From Marsupella aquatica (Eukaryota; Marchantiophyta), in the NCBI GenBank assembly GCA_973895155.1, contig OZ316895.1, forward strand, positions 10,664,001 through 10,728,000: DNA of 64,000 bases, written 5' to 3'. Of this stretch, positions 22,201 through 35,758 are shown in pieces. The translations under genes were made by a program, and so were the position numbers. A model generated the notes under the pieces. It was given only the letters and a program-made list of their open reading frames with translations, did not search any database and was not told the origin of the DNA. The stretch's first letter is position 1; the number at the start of each line of letters is the position of its first letter.

Positions 22201-25200
22201 TCCCCACGAAAGTTTCACTAGGGTAAGCGTAGTTCTCCTTTTTGCAAATAGTTGTAAGGGCGATGTGGATTTCAATAAATTGAAGTTTCCGTATTCAGTG
22301 CAAATCGATAGAAATTACCGTGACAAGTACGCCAGAAGTGGAGGAAGACCATTTAGAAAGAAACTTTGAGGGCGTGGGAAAATTTTCAGGGCCAAGTGCT
22401 CCAGAAGTGAAGCGCTACTGAAGCACCGTTAATGTCCATGCAGACTAGTACAATTGGATGAGGGTTGTAGAATTGTTTAAATATTCAGTCAGCGGATCTT
22501 ATGAAGGGAGAAAATAGACTGGCCGTAGGTAATCAGACAGAAGTTAGTCAAACGTCCAGATAAGGCCAAAGACTTCACGTACTGAGGAAAATATTATGGC
22601 TGAACCTGCAGGTCGAAATATCAAAATTAAAGTCCCAGTATTGTATAGCTGAAAATGGAACACAATACTGGAAGGTCGAGCAAATTAGATCTCTTCTAAA
22701 GGACATATATTTTCCTTACATTCAGGTTTGACGACTCCTCCCTTTGCAGACTATTTGAATGTAAAAGTCAGTAAATTAATGTTGCTGAGCTGGAAGTGCG
22801 TCTATACTTACTACTAGTAGATATATTCTTGCCGCTCGTACGACTTGTGTGCAGATTGAGGGGGTTCCTTTTTGTAAGAACATGTAATAGAGTACACAGT
22901 CATCATCTACCATGCGGTGAAGGACTTGATCAAGTGGAGTAAAAGTAGAGATGCTGCGTTTGATTGTTTTTTGTATGAGTTGATTTCGTTAGCAAGATGT
23001 CTACACGTTCAATACGGTAATAGTTGTTTTGGTGAAATCTGGCAGACGGACAGAATACAGGGGTCATCGTCCAAGACTGTCTGTCCTGTCCAATTTACGG
23101 TATCCTCCACCTGATTTCGGTTCAACTTCTCATTTTCAAGTCATGAAATTTGATGTACAGTCCAGTTTGATCATAGCCGGTTCTTTCAGCTGTAAAAAGT
23201 CAAGTTGGTAGTGTCATGCAATTGTCCATGGATAATTGTAACTCACATTGGATCAACACTACAGTTTACAATGTTTGGAGAAAAGTTGGAACCATATCCG
23301 TTGTGTATATCCATGTTGCCCCAAAGTAGTCAAGCCTTCATGCACTTCCAGGGGATTTGCAGATGTTCTGTTTCTTGTCAACGGAAACACAGTGTCGATG
23401 GTCTTTGACTGATGAATTTTGCGAGCAACTTGTAAGCGAATGGTTTTGTGACCTGCATTAAACTCGTCCTTTTCAGGTTAACGGTGTAGACCTGTGTGAT
23501 GTCACAGAATGTGAAACTGCAATTTGTAATATGCATACCTGTCACGGATTACCGTTTATGTTTGACATTTTTATGAAGAAAGCAATTGATGGTAAGCTTA
23601 CTTGCACTTGACGGTAAGCTTACTTGCTGGCCGTGATTTTTGATCTTGTTGATGGAATCCGATGGATGGGTGCTGTATCTGAAATTGCGCTGCATTTTTG
23701 TGTTACCGGTTGATCATGTCAACGTAAGTTGGCAAAACGTGTTCTTCATTGAAAGGGTTTGCCAACTGGGCGCATTGGTCACCCAAATGAAAGGCTTGCA
23801 TCTCTGCACGCTGCTTGGGAATTCGTGATGGTCCTCGGTGTCCTTCTCAGCGTCGCTAGTTCTAAATTACTACTGATTGGGGTATCGTGATCTGATTTTC
23901 AAGGTTGCTGATCATTTGAAGATCTAGCAGGTCTCTGCTATATCTTGACTTCAACTTTGACGGATTTCTTGATTATGATGGTGTGATGTATATTCTGTAG
24001 AATGGGATACAGAAGAAGGCAGGCCCACGAGACAAAAGTTACAGGAAGTGGACAAGGCCAATGCTCGGATTACCTGCCGTTATTACCCTAATCAAAAGGT
24101 AAGTCTCACTTGTCGTTTTTTGAGTGACACCAGCAGATCTTCATGAGAGATTACGTATTGACACTGGCCTACTTTCAGGGCAAGGAGTCGCTTGATACTG
24201 TAGTTGAAGAGGTCACAAAGTTCAGCCAAAATTCTTTTACACTTGAAACAATGCATCGGGTTACGATTAGGTGGCTTGGAAGGCTGCTTCCTGAAGCGAA
24301 GTGGGTATGTACATCTCCTCCTGTTCCTGGTTTTGGTCAATGCAGTAGTTCAACGGATAACTTTTGAGAATTTTATCTGAACATAAAGCATGTGAATGTA
24401 TCGTGAGCTTCTGTATGGTGTATTAATTACTTTGTATGCTCTCCAGTCTCGTTGTACACGTTTCTGGGATTTCATGAATCTTGTTGGAGATGTCTATCGC
24501 ACAATGACAGTCATTGGGTCTTGAAAAGTACCTACCAGTAATTACCTCTCACTTGCAGCCCATACTTCCATTCATGGAGGTCTCTCCAAAGAAGGAGAAA
24601 CAGTTAGGTGTACGGCGCCCGTGGTCCAAGCGCGTTAGAGCTACCGTAGGTACGTTTCGTTTTTCCTCCAGCAGATCAGTGGTTGGACACCACTAGCTTT
24701 ACATCAAAGAGGTTACTGGATGTCTTAGAGGATTTCAAAGTCATATAGAATGAATTATAATTTGTAAGACAGTTTTGCAACCTGGTCTTGACAACCAGGG
24801 CTGTATTAAGTACTTGAAGTTGCTTTTGTTACAGACACGGATGCAGGCTTTCATCCGAATCAGTCAAAGGTAGGTTTGCTTTCCAATTCGAGTCATTTCT
24901 TTTGCTCTCGTGGCCTTCAAAATAGTTTCTTCATTCGTGATTAGACTCTGCCTGGAATAATCCTGACAAGGTGACCCTCTGGAAGTCTATATTTGAAGTC
25001 CCTAAAGTCCTGTGAAGCGGGGACAATGCAGCAAAGTAGATGATCCTGAAGTGCCCATAATATTTACACTCGAGTTACTCTCTGAGCAGTGATTTCTTGC
25101 AGACTCAATTGGAGACAGATCAGCCATTTGCTGTCGCGCTGAAGAACACTGGCTCCGAAGACCTTTCTGGAACGTCAGCTAAAGGTACACTTGCTAGAAG

Positions 25201-28200
25201 TAAAATATAGTGAATGTCAGTGTTAGAAAATCATCATCGGCATTCAACTAGCGGCACCATTTGTAGCTCAGACCAGTAGTGAGGCCTGTTCTCCAGCAAG
25301 TTTCTAATCCTCCCGAATCTTTTCTTGAGAAAGGGTGAGGTTGAAGACTCGAATATTAAAAGCTGGATTTTCTGCCGACCTTGATACTTTCATTACATGC
25401 AGGGGTGACTGTCAGTTTCAAATTGGCCGGGAGTGCATCACAACTGACTCCATCACAACTGATTGATGCGTACATGGAATGGGTAAAAGATATGCATTCT
25501 AAATATGATGAAGATTACAATTTTCTAGACGAGGCCATCTATATATTCAGTCATCCGAACGCTGAGAAGGAGCTCGGAGTCGAAAATAAACAAGGTGAGC
25601 AGCTGTTAGGAATAGATTTACTGCATCAGTGTTGCCACTCAGTTATCTTGGTAGCATGTGGCATGTTGATCCAGTTAACATTCTCGAGAACGCGTGGCGC
25701 AGTGCCCGTCTCAAGATTGTGTCCTATTTCCATTTTGACAGTGATCATATTCCACAAGCATATGAAAGATGCTAAAGCGGAATTCAAGGTGGACCCTAGT
25801 GACCCCCTAAGGATTAAGGTGCCAAAAGGGACAAACGGTCTCAAATCTGAAATGTTTGCCACTGTGGAGTTTTTCTTCCACGATGGTGATGAAGATGAAC
25901 ATGGTATGTTCATAGCTTGGCCCTTGAATGGACATGAAACACCTTTTTCCTTGGCTGTGGACAAAATATTGGATTAATCAGTTGTTGTTATTATCCGCTT
26001 TTGGTGCACGTGTTTTTAGCCTTAGCGAAGAGGCTCCATACTATGGGAAGATTCCTAGGGGAATTGAGAAATACGTTACCTGTCTTCTATGATGTGGAGT
26101 GCAAAGTGCAACACTCAAGATTTTATGTTATGTTTGATCTGGTGATGTCAAGTTTTGGAAAGGTCGGGTGCAAGGATTGGTTGTATGGGGCATAATGTCG
26201 TCTAACCATTCAAACGTTTTTCGTTCAGGGGAAGTGAAGTTCATTTGTAGGTAAGCGTCCTTTTACCCGTTTCCCACCCGCATTGTTTGTTTGTTGGCTT
26301 CGGTGTCTCTCTGATGTCAAGAGAAGATTCACAGGTCTTCATTTCCAGCACCAGTACTGAAAGGAATCTAGCAAAAAGGTTACCCTGGTCAACTCTATGA
26401 TGGTTGTTCTAACTGCGAATTAAAATTTTCAATTTGTATCTCACTCACTGGGTTGACCCTGGTTTCCGCAGGCCCTTAGAGGTGGATGAGTCGGATGGCT
26501 GTAAAATAATACGTAGGGGTGAAAACCGTCACTTTTTACTTAACAAGTCGTTGTGGTTCCCAGCGTCACTTCTTAGCACAACAGCTAAGGTGGGTGTGTA
26601 TCTTGAGCTTTCAACAATTCACAGTCATATAATGGATGTTACCGCTATATTGGGCTAGGTTGACATGGTGCAAGGCACAACGGCGATTTATTTATTAGGA
26701 CGGGGATATGTCCTCGGATGACATTAATGGTTAATTTCACCTCAGCGGAAAGTCTTCGAATGAGGCATTAAATCGACCAGGATCTTGACTATCAACAAGT
26801 GGAGGTTTTTCTTGAGGACTGAATGGGTGGAGTTCGTTGATTGTTGTAGGATTTAGTTAAATTTTCTAATCTGGTGTTTTTGTGAGGTGGCAGCGTTTAG
26901 AAGTGGTCACCTGGAAGAAGAAGATTGAGGAGCTTTCCAACAAGTCTCCCAGCAAAGTTGAGATCTTGAAAGCAGACGACATCAAGAAGCTGGAAATTGG
27001 TCAAGTACTGAACAAACTTGAACAAGTAGCTCAGCTTAAGAAGATTAGACAAGTGCCTGTTGAATACGCCTAGTTGTAAGCCATACTTTTAATTGTGCGT
27101 TCAGAATGTGCCGTGAAGTGACTTTGGACTAATAAAGGGTTTATGTCCATATTGTGGAAAACTTGTGTATACAACTGTGCAGGTGTTTCCTGTAGATGAC
27201 AGCAAATGTGTAGCTAAATTTGAAGCTGGTTATAGTTTGCCAACAGCACTCCTGGTGGTTGTTCGGCCAAAAAAGGGTACAGGGCCATCCCATAAGCAAG
27301 GGATGATCGTAACAGAACCCATGAATATCGTCCTAACTGTGAGACATTGTGTTTGTTCGAGTCCCTGTTGGAACCGACGAGGGGCAGCATCTTCTGGAAA
27401 GGGGTTTTCTCCTCAAGCCAGGGAAGACCATGGGCGAGTGGTGTCCATAATAAATGCTCAAAGCACTTTGTCTAAGAGCGGTGTGAAGGGCCTGTACATG
27501 TTCAACATGGGTTCCCCTGAAGTCAATCGCCTGACAATGCAAGGAATTTATACTTTCGACATTTCAGTGGTACGGACCAAGCCTTTTCTTTGCGTTGAGT
27601 GTGGAACTCCAGATAGGTTTCTAGCTGTTCACTTCGACGTGCGACAAGTTCTATTGATTGCCGCCCGAACTGACTGACTTGCTATTTTCTCAGGAGACTG
27701 ACAAGTACAAAGATGTCGCACATTCCGTGTCTGCAATTCAAATTTTTCCTTCAAGGATTACATCAAAATGGACGCTTTGCAGTCATGCAGAAGATTGCAC
27801 AATTTCGCAACACCATAAAATGCAGCCACCTTCGAATGTGATCAGGTATGCTCCTAGAATTCTGCATCATCCTAAAAGTTGTTGGTAAGAATGGTGACCC
27901 CTGAGCTAATCTTCAAGCACATTTGCGCACAGGCTATAGACTCCGGACACTACCTTGGGAGCTCAGAAATGATGATTTTGTGATTACTTCTTAATTTTTT
28001 TGGGGGTTTCCGGGAAGCCAAGATTGTGTCCTGATTCTCCATTGTTGTAGTCTGTGTCGATGTATGATTGTTCTGACTCTGGTGTCCCTCTGATAGGCTG
28101 AATGAGAGACTTCACGACGACCTTTTTATACAAAAATATGACAGATACGACAACCGCCAAATGTTCGATCAACCTTTAGATCTGGAATTTATGGTTCTCT

Positions 28201-31200
28201 CCCCAAAAGGACTAGGTTTAGAGATGCGATCAAAGGTGCAGGCTAACTTCGTAAGAGGAAGTCAAGGTGTACGATACAGAATGCAAGTCAAGGTACCCAT
28301 CCGAACACAGCTACCAGTCATTTTGGTATTCTGACAGTAGGCGATATTGAGCTAACGTTAGGCTACATATGTTGCTTGTTCAGAATTTACTCTTTAAAAG
28401 AGGTTTACTAGAGGCAGTCGAGCCCAAATACGAAGGCGTGCTACGTGCATGTTTCCCAAACGACCAGCACGCAGACATGAGTTGCAAAGGTAGGGCGTTT
28501 GTGATCAATGATAACTTTCAGAATATGTAGGTCACTTGATACATTGTTTCATGACTAGCGAAATATGAAATCCCCAGAATCTGTCTTCTGCTTTTAACAT
28601 CGTAGGATGTTTAAAGCTGGAATTGTCCCAGAAATGATGTCAATAATGCTTGTGTCTGAAGGTCTGATTCATAGTTCCTCCTATTCCTATTGCTGTTTGA
28701 CCAGTGCTCCCTGGATCAGTCGCATCTTTTCAAGTCAAAGACAGCAACCCTTTAATTGCGAAAGGCAGTTTCTGCTTTCAAAAAGCTCTCCACCCTTGGG
28801 AGATCATCAAAAAGTTAACCCTTCAGGTTGGGACCACTGACACTAGAATCTTTTCCAGCTACTACCGATAGTATCAAGTTCTTGAACGTTCGGCTTAGCA
28901 TGGCATGACCGTGAATACGAAGACACAACATTGATTATCGTGGGAGGCCAGATCGACTGTGAATTCAATGAACTCTATTATTGTGGATGGGGAAGTGAGC
29001 TATCAATAGTAGCGTTCAGTAGAAAATCTAAGTAAGTTGACGGGGTGAGAATATAAATGATTGCTAAGATGGACATTAGTCTAGAGAAAGTGTGTATCAT
29101 GGAAGCACTAAACGTAAATCAAAGGGAAGTAGGAGGCGAGACAGAAAATACGTAACGTGAGGCGAGCAGTGCTACAACTACAACGAGAAAGCGATTTGTT
29201 GCAAGAACTTCAATAGTACTGTTCGTTACAGGAATTTAATTAAAGTTTGTTGCTTTTCACTGTACTAAAGCTTGTTGTTCCTTCGAAAGGCCAAATAATA
29301 TAATTAAGACAATATACATCAGAGGACCCAGATGGAATTTGTACTTTACCACTTCACACAAATGCAATGAGACAGTTCAATGAAAAACTAAATTCAAAGT
29401 CATGATAGATCCACAACTTTGTCCTGATGGGGGGTTTTTGTCCATCTAGGGGTTGGATGCGACTGGGAACACGATTGAAAAGGGCCAAAAGGTGCACGTC
29501 CAGTTGGAAGGTCTTGAATTTCAAGATCAGAGTGCAACTGTAAGAGAGGTAAGTCCCGACTGCCCTGGCGATGCAGGAAATCATGTTAAGTCTATAGATT
29601 GGTTCTTGCCTAGGCAAGTGCAGGCTTCGTTGTGAACAATGTCGAGAAATGGAATTGGTCACGAATCCGCATTCAAATACAGTTTGACAAGGTCGCTGTA
29701 CCGAGCTTCGCTGTTCTGAAGACCGGTGTTGCGTTCTCGCAGGTTGATGAGTGTGGCTGCCTGCAGCTCGGAGGGCTCCTGAAAGTAACGAGTTCTTATA
29801 ATTCCAAAGGTTTGTAGCTGATTTTTGCAGGAGGTCTTGCCAAGAGGATGATCTTATTATCACTCGGCTTCTACTTTCGGAAACCCTTTGACCGTTTAAA
29901 TTTCTATGCAGTGGTACCTTTTGTTTGTAAGCACCTTTATCCAGAAACATTTCCTTTGTCCAGAGTTCGTTCGCTTTAGCAAAGCCCAACGGTGATGCCA
30001 GTCGGCTGCAACTTCGCTTACAGAGGAAGACATTTCTCTTCGCAAGGATGACAAACGTCTTCGTGATGTTAGAGCTGGCTTCTTGATTTGCACGACAGCT
30101 ACCAAGGCTTTCAATTACGGATAGACTTGATTTGACCAGCTTATTACACAGATTTTTTGCAGCTAGGAGGTTTTTTGAAATGTCTAGAAGTTGGTGGGTC
30201 TGCTCGAAGTACGTTTCGTGGATTGGTCTCCTATCTATGGTTGGCATCCTTTGCAGCTTTTATTTATGGCAATTAATGTTACCCCAGTTCACCTAGAGAA
30301 GTGCTTGATTCAAAAATGAAATGCGCAGGCTCAATCACCATTATTGCAATGAACGGGACGCAGTTATGCAGAATCAGCTTAGAAACTGTCACTCGGCAGC
30401 TAATCGCCACCCAGGTATGCTGTTTTCCCCGAGTATCCATTGAACAGCTGCACTGTGAAAGAAGTTGGGCGAGATGCCTCTGGAGTTTTTGGACGTTTTG
30501 GAGTCAAATGATATCTGTTTGAATTGAAATCATAAATATTTTTCATACATTGGCTTTGAAGAAGCGGAGTTCTAAAAAGGTTTTTTAATTTCCCCCTCTG
30601 ATGTGGAACAGGTTCCACGGAAATCCTACGTGGGGAGGCAGTTGGAAGGGATTATTATAGAGATTGTCGATGAATGCGGGAGAGTGGATACTACAGTGAA
30701 TGGTTACATGCACTCTATTACAGCGGACTGGTTGAAGGGGGTGACATGTGTTTTTGTGAAGGGAGAATGCACTCTGCCTGATTTCAAGCTGCCAGAGAAG
30801 CCGGGAATCTGGAACGGAAAAGTTTCTTTCTCTGCAGATAGAAATTTGAGCGTAATAATATCGGTGAGCTTTCCAAAATTATGTACCTGCTGCGCGGATG
30901 ATTTTTGCAGTTCATGCCTGAGAGGACAGCCGAAAGAGTCGAAATGTTAGACGTGGCACTTCATTTTGTTGGAGAATGTATGCAATTAATGTCTGTTTCC
31001 GCTTGACCTCAGTTACTCGTTAAATTAAATTGGCATCCTGTCAATGTCTTTGTCTGTCAGCCTTAAGAGGTTGCTTGAATGAAAGAGGGCACGATTAAAT
31101 CAAAACTTACATGTCTGGATGGGCTATAGCAGATAACCATTGCATTGCTGAATAGCAATGTGGAACCTAGTGACAATCGGGAATCTAGTGTGGCGCTTGA

Positions 31201-34200
31201 TTTTTAACTGTATTTCGAAATCTGTCTGAACCTTCAGGTGCAATTGGAGCTAGCTACTGCTTGTAGTCTAGGTCCAGCAAGGAGGAAACCTGAGAGCCTG
31301 ACTGCACAATGCGGTGTCCCATTTGTTGTTCCCTTCAGCGTGTATGACGATCAGCACCAGCCTGCTCGCCTCACGGAATCCATGAAGGAAATGGTATGTT
31401 AAGAAGAAGGAAATGGTATGTTAAGTAGACACAAATGGATAGACATAGTATGTGTTCTTCTCTAGGTGTGCCTGAATAAGGTGGCGTGATAGTGAAGTTC
31501 TTACGCAGATGAAATTCCGTGTCTTTCTGGCCAGATTTTTCTCTGTGTGTCTGAATTGGTACTGAAATCACTTTTGTGAGATTGTGCAGATCTCCGCGAA
31601 TGCTGAAGCTAAAGATACTGGAGATGAAGGTCATCCAATTTTCAGACGACATCACAGCGAATGTAAGGATGTGAAGATGTCAAGGACTGGCGACCCGGGC
31701 TATGAGGCTCACGTCGTTCTCTTTGGATCTGTGGGTACCTACGTGATCACCTTGATGGATTCGTGTTTCAAATTGAAAGGCCAAGTCCAAACAACCATTA
31801 ATCTGGAGCATGGTCATGTTTCACGGCTAGTACCGGGACAGGCAGACGGATCTCAAGTACAGTGTCTTTCAAGGCCTCTCACTACGCTAGAGGCTAAACG
31901 CTGTAGCGCAACGCCGAAGTTGGTGGTTACGCTGCTTGATTCAGATGATAATGTCTGCAGTTCGTGTGAAGGAAGGCTTCTGCGGATGAATATCTTGGAT
32001 TGTCCGCAGTGGACTGTGAAGACAGCGGTGGTTGCTCGGGGTATGGGGCATTTCGAGAGCTCTTCTGTCGCCGTACCCGTCGGCTCTTATGAGGCTTCTA
32101 TTGAACTGGATTCGTCACCTGATGACTTGTACTCAATAGACGAGCAGGTTGCACCGATCAAGGCCCAGTTTGTGTTCAGGGTGAGTCATGGCAATTATCC
32201 GTCAGGTCTGAGGCTTCTAAATTCCAGGACGGTGTCTGTATCACTCACTGCAGAAACGATTCAGTACCTTCCGCCGATGACAGTGCTGGTGGAGTCGGCT
32301 GATGGACTCCGGCTGCAGTGCCGGCCGACTGTTGGAGTAAGAATCCACGGTGACAATTCTCAGGAGTATTTTGGCAGTTTTGTGGAAACTTTTGAGACAC
32401 AATTGGGGCTATTGCCATCGCGGGAGGATGATTTGCCTGCTAGCGAGGCCGGGGACGGTCCAGTCCGGTATGACTTTACGGAAGTATGTGTTCCTCCTCT
32501 GGCTGGCACTTATGTGATGGAGTTTTTTGTGCGGGGAACCAATGTGCCTTCACAATCTCAGCATCTGATTGTAAGGCATGGGCCCCCAACGAGGCTGGAG
32601 ATAGTGCACCGAGAACGAGGACAAGAACTGGATGTCCTTCAAGTTCATTTCGTAGATCGATATGGAAATACTTGCGAGGACATTTATGGTGTAGAAGTAG
32701 CTCTGGATCTTGCAATCAGCAAGAATTTCTGTGTTCACAGCAAGTCTACAGCAAGTCCACCACAGTTGTGCTCTGTCCGCAGCAAGTCCACCACAGTAGT
32801 CAAGAGAGGCAAAGGAGATTTTGGAGTATTCGAGCTGAACAAGGGTATACCTGCAATGTACACCTTGAAGGTGTTTGCAGTAAACTGTGACAGCTACATG
32901 AATTGTTTGACACCAGCAGAAGCGCAGATCTTTGTAACTCGTGGGAATGTAGATGAGACGCTTAAAGAGGGATTTTTCGAGACGCAAGCTTCAGCCCAAG
33001 TGAGGTTCTTTGCCTTTTATATTGTTCGAAGTTCAGATTATGATTCAATAATGGAAATACAAAAAGATCGAGTCGATTTGGGGAGAAAGTAACTTGTGGT
33101 GAGGGGTTGCTCTACAGGAACATGAAGAATGCCTGAAATTGATAAAGCTCGGTGAGGATCTTATTGAACAGTGTAAAGCAAGAATCATTTCTCTGCAGGA
33201 GAACATCAAGAGAAATGAAGGTTTGATACCCAGAGCTTTTTCCTTGGATGAGGTACTGAGAAATTGGATAGACTCGGCAGGGCTGTTTGAAAATTTAACT
33301 CCTACAGGAGTTCGAACTAGCGGCTAGTTACATATCCAATGAATTTAACGTCCAAGGAGCCCCAACTGGAGCAAGGTGCACATACTAGAAACCCGCATGA
33401 TAGAAAGCACGTTGAGATTGCAAAGAAGGCCATGGAGTAAGGGAAGGTTCCCACCCGGAGTTTGTTTCCGCCGCTCTCATTACTCTTTGCTCATGTTGCA
33501 GGCGAGTTAAGGTTCCAGGAAGCTCGGAGGGATGCAGTCAGGAAAGTACAGGTGGCAGCTCGTGATGACGAAGTATTGGGAGCCGAATGTGTGCAGCCTT
33601 TGCGGACCGTAGAAGCTGTTGCGCATGAGATACGTTACTGGGCTGGGCAAGGCAATTCTGCTGCCCTGGCATTATTGGAGGCTCAGTGTGAGGGCAACTT
33701 TTTGTCACCACAATCCCAACATCCTGCGGCCAAAGATATCCTGGGACTGGTGGTGATGCTGGGGCGTGTAGAGTCTGAAGCCCTTAACAGGTATGATCAT
33801 TGACCTCTGTTTGCTTTACTTTTACAACAAGGATCGAGTCGCCCCTTACGCATGAACTATGTCTTCCCATTTTCCCAATGCTGCAGACGATTTGGATAGG
33901 ACTTTGCTAGTTTGGAGAGGTTCGAACTGAGAAAGAGTTACAGGAATGCTATCCTCCGTACAGGTCCAGCAAATCCAAAAAAATGTTCCTAGTTGTGGAG
34001 AGCTTGGTTTGCAGTTCCTGATTTGTTTTCCAGAGGTTCCCCTTAGGTCTACAGGCCAGTCTGACAAAGCAGCAACAGCTATTACAAACATTCAACAGCT
34101 GTAGAATCCGAAGCAACTTCCACAAACTCAGAGCTTGCTTTCGCAGTGTGAAGATCTATCCCCAGAAGCTTGATGTGGAAAGCTACCATCACTTTCGTTC

Positions 34201-35758
34201 AAACCTTGCTTTCTTCCGAGATGATCTGTACGAGGCTTGAAATCCTTCCCAGTAGCAGGGTTTGAATGAAGCTCTTCTTGCCTTTGTATCTGGCCGAAAT
34301 TCAGGGTTGCTGGATGATAGGGGCTGATGCTACGATCCCGACAATGCATAATACATAACATCGAGAAATAGGCTAGTATTGAGGGGAACTTCGTGAATTT
34401 CCGATAGTGACAGGGTTCTTATGTATGGGTTTTGGTGGAAAACAGGAGTCTATCAGAATTTCTGGGAGTCAACTCTCTCTTGTTGATTATTACCCGAACT
34501 CAAAGGGGAGTTAGTGCCCTCGAAGAATACGATGAACATGGAAACATAGACGAAACCAAAGGTCTTTCTGGTTTCGCTCGACATCGTAGCTTCAGATTCA
34601 CTGGAGCGTTTACCGTCCTGGCTCTCACGGACGTAAGGTATAGTGCTCTGTTATTGGAAAGTATACACGAGAAAAAATTGTAGGCAGATGTTCATAAGCT
34701 GCTCCTATTATCCGCAATTAAATTTTTGAATACAGTGATCAGGTTCCAAAGTTTTGTTCTTTTATGGGAGTGAAAAAGCACTTCAGGAATGATTGTCAGA
34801 GGGGAGTAAACTTCTACTTGATGGAAATTGATGGGAGCATTGTCTTTTTATCGTGTATCGTTTACCATGATCTGCAGGCCATACTCGCGGAATGATCGAC
34901 AACCTGCTGTCGATTTGAGGCATCCGCAGAGACTGCTTAATATTGATCCACCTCAACTTCCAAGTGGTCAAGTTGCTACAGGATTTCTGGGGTACGCAGT
35001 GAACCTCGTGCATCTGAGACCTGAACACATGCAGGTCAGTGTGGCAACTCGGCAGCGAGGAGAGTTCGGGTTGAGAGAGTCCCTCTTCTTTCATCTCCTG
35101 GGAATGTTGCAGGTTTATGACACAAGGCAGCACATGACTTCTGCAAAAGAGGCATTGGGCGGTTTCAATAGTGGAGCAATATCGCTTGATGGTGGTATCC
35201 ATCATAAGAATCAGCGTCAACAGCTCGGAAGAAGGAGGTATCCTGAAAACTCTTATCTGTCCTTAGCAGGTATTGGTGGCATTATTTGGACTCGCGCATT
35301 CTAGAGCTACGGTAGTTTGTGGGTAATTTCACAGAGCTACTCTAACCGATTCTCTTTGAACTTGCAGTGACAGAACTCCGGTTTGCTTCAGCACGGTTCC
35401 TCTCGAAGAAAGAATGACAACAAGTTTACTTGCCCCAGCCCGTGATGCCTTTCAGAGGAAGACTGAAATGAGTTTGATCAGCGCAGAGATGCACAGCAAA
35501 CAGGAGACGTTGTTGGCAGTGAAACATATGTTGACGGATGAAGCTAAAAAACTTCAGGCTATGACGAAAGTAGTAGAAACTTCAAAAACGCAGACGGGAC
35601 CGCTTACAGACAAAAGTCAAGAGATTACGAAAAAATTGGCGGAGCTGATGAGAGCGGCAGACACAATTTCTGCGAGAAATAGCAGCTCTGGTACTCCTGG
35701 TGATAGTGGTGGTTGTCAGGATAGCGCTAGTGAGAGAATGAGAGCCTTTATGATGTAA
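19257..35758 (+). CDS. GMI1-like: Gene A: SMCHD1/GMI1-like GHKL ATPase with SMC hinge
   Basis: Predicted nuclear chromatin or DNA-repair ATPase of about 2265 residues. Thirty-seven phase-consistent exons, including 19257-19832, 19946-20026, 20258-20313, 20449-20532, 20909-20981, 21209-21264, 21666-21780, 22154-22222, 22612-22725, 23046-23099, 23477-23591 and ending with 31590-32999 (1410 bp), 33118-33220, 33502-33790, 34446-34637, 34878-35237, 35368-35758. Order: Lys/Ser-rich tail; ubiquitin-like domain (about 90-180); GHKL ATPase (about 193-370) with LADQVDNALQA, IFDTGQGMD, HRAVHHKA and GKYGAGG; long beta-rich middle region; SMC hinge (about 1900-2135) with DILGLVVMLGRVESEALNR, GFLGYAVNLV and GAISLDGG; helical tail. 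Hinge exons recall DMS3; GHKL plus hinge recalls GMI1 and SMCHD1. ATG 19257 has the best start context (A at -3, G at +4), but in-frame ATGs reach 19083. Molecular function is inferred from family. Confidence 0.9.
22612..25903 (+). other. Gene A exons 9-18 (after the ATPase)
   Basis: Exons read as 22612-22725, 23046-23099, 23477-23591, 24001-24098, 24179-24304, 24559-24649, 24835-24869, 25103-25184, 25403-25594, 25742-25903. All have GT-AG borders and phases matching gene B. They encode the segment after the GHKL core, including SLLKDIYFPYIQ, RVTIRWLGRLLPE and HMKDAKAEFKV. The same motifs recur in gene B (QLLKDIYDPYIQ, RVIVRWLGRLLPD, HMKDSKNDWKI), which supports the exon calls. Confidence 0.85.
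23591..23635 (+). other. Duplicated 5' splice site, gene A intron 11
   Basis: GGTAAGCTTACTTGC appears at 23591 and again at 23613, giving two identical GTAAGC donors 22 bp apart (23592 and 23614). Use of the downstream donor would add 22 nt and bring an in-frame TGA before the exon ends. Gene B has a single donor at the equivalent place. Confidence 0.85.
26229..31393 (+). other. Gene A exons 19-31 (middle region)
   Basis: Exons read as 26229-26250, 26472-26589, 26894-27004, 27183-27569, 27694-27845, 28097-28292, 28384-28489, 28705-28826, 29450-29548, 29743-29809, 30329-30414, 30612-30863, 31238-31393. Each has a gene B counterpart of the same length or differing by a multiple of three. They encode beta-strand-rich sequence like the repeated Ig-like domains in the middle of SMCHD1, with no catalytic motif. 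Exon 19 is a 22-bp microexon. Confidence 0.85.
31386..31427 (+). other. Duplicated 5' splice site, gene A intron 31
   Basis: GAAGGAAATGGTATGTTAAG occurs twice, placing GTATGT donors at 31394 and 31416, again 22 bp apart. The first is consistent with gene B in length and phase. Use of the second would read GTA TGT TAA, an immediate stop. Confidence 0.85.
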
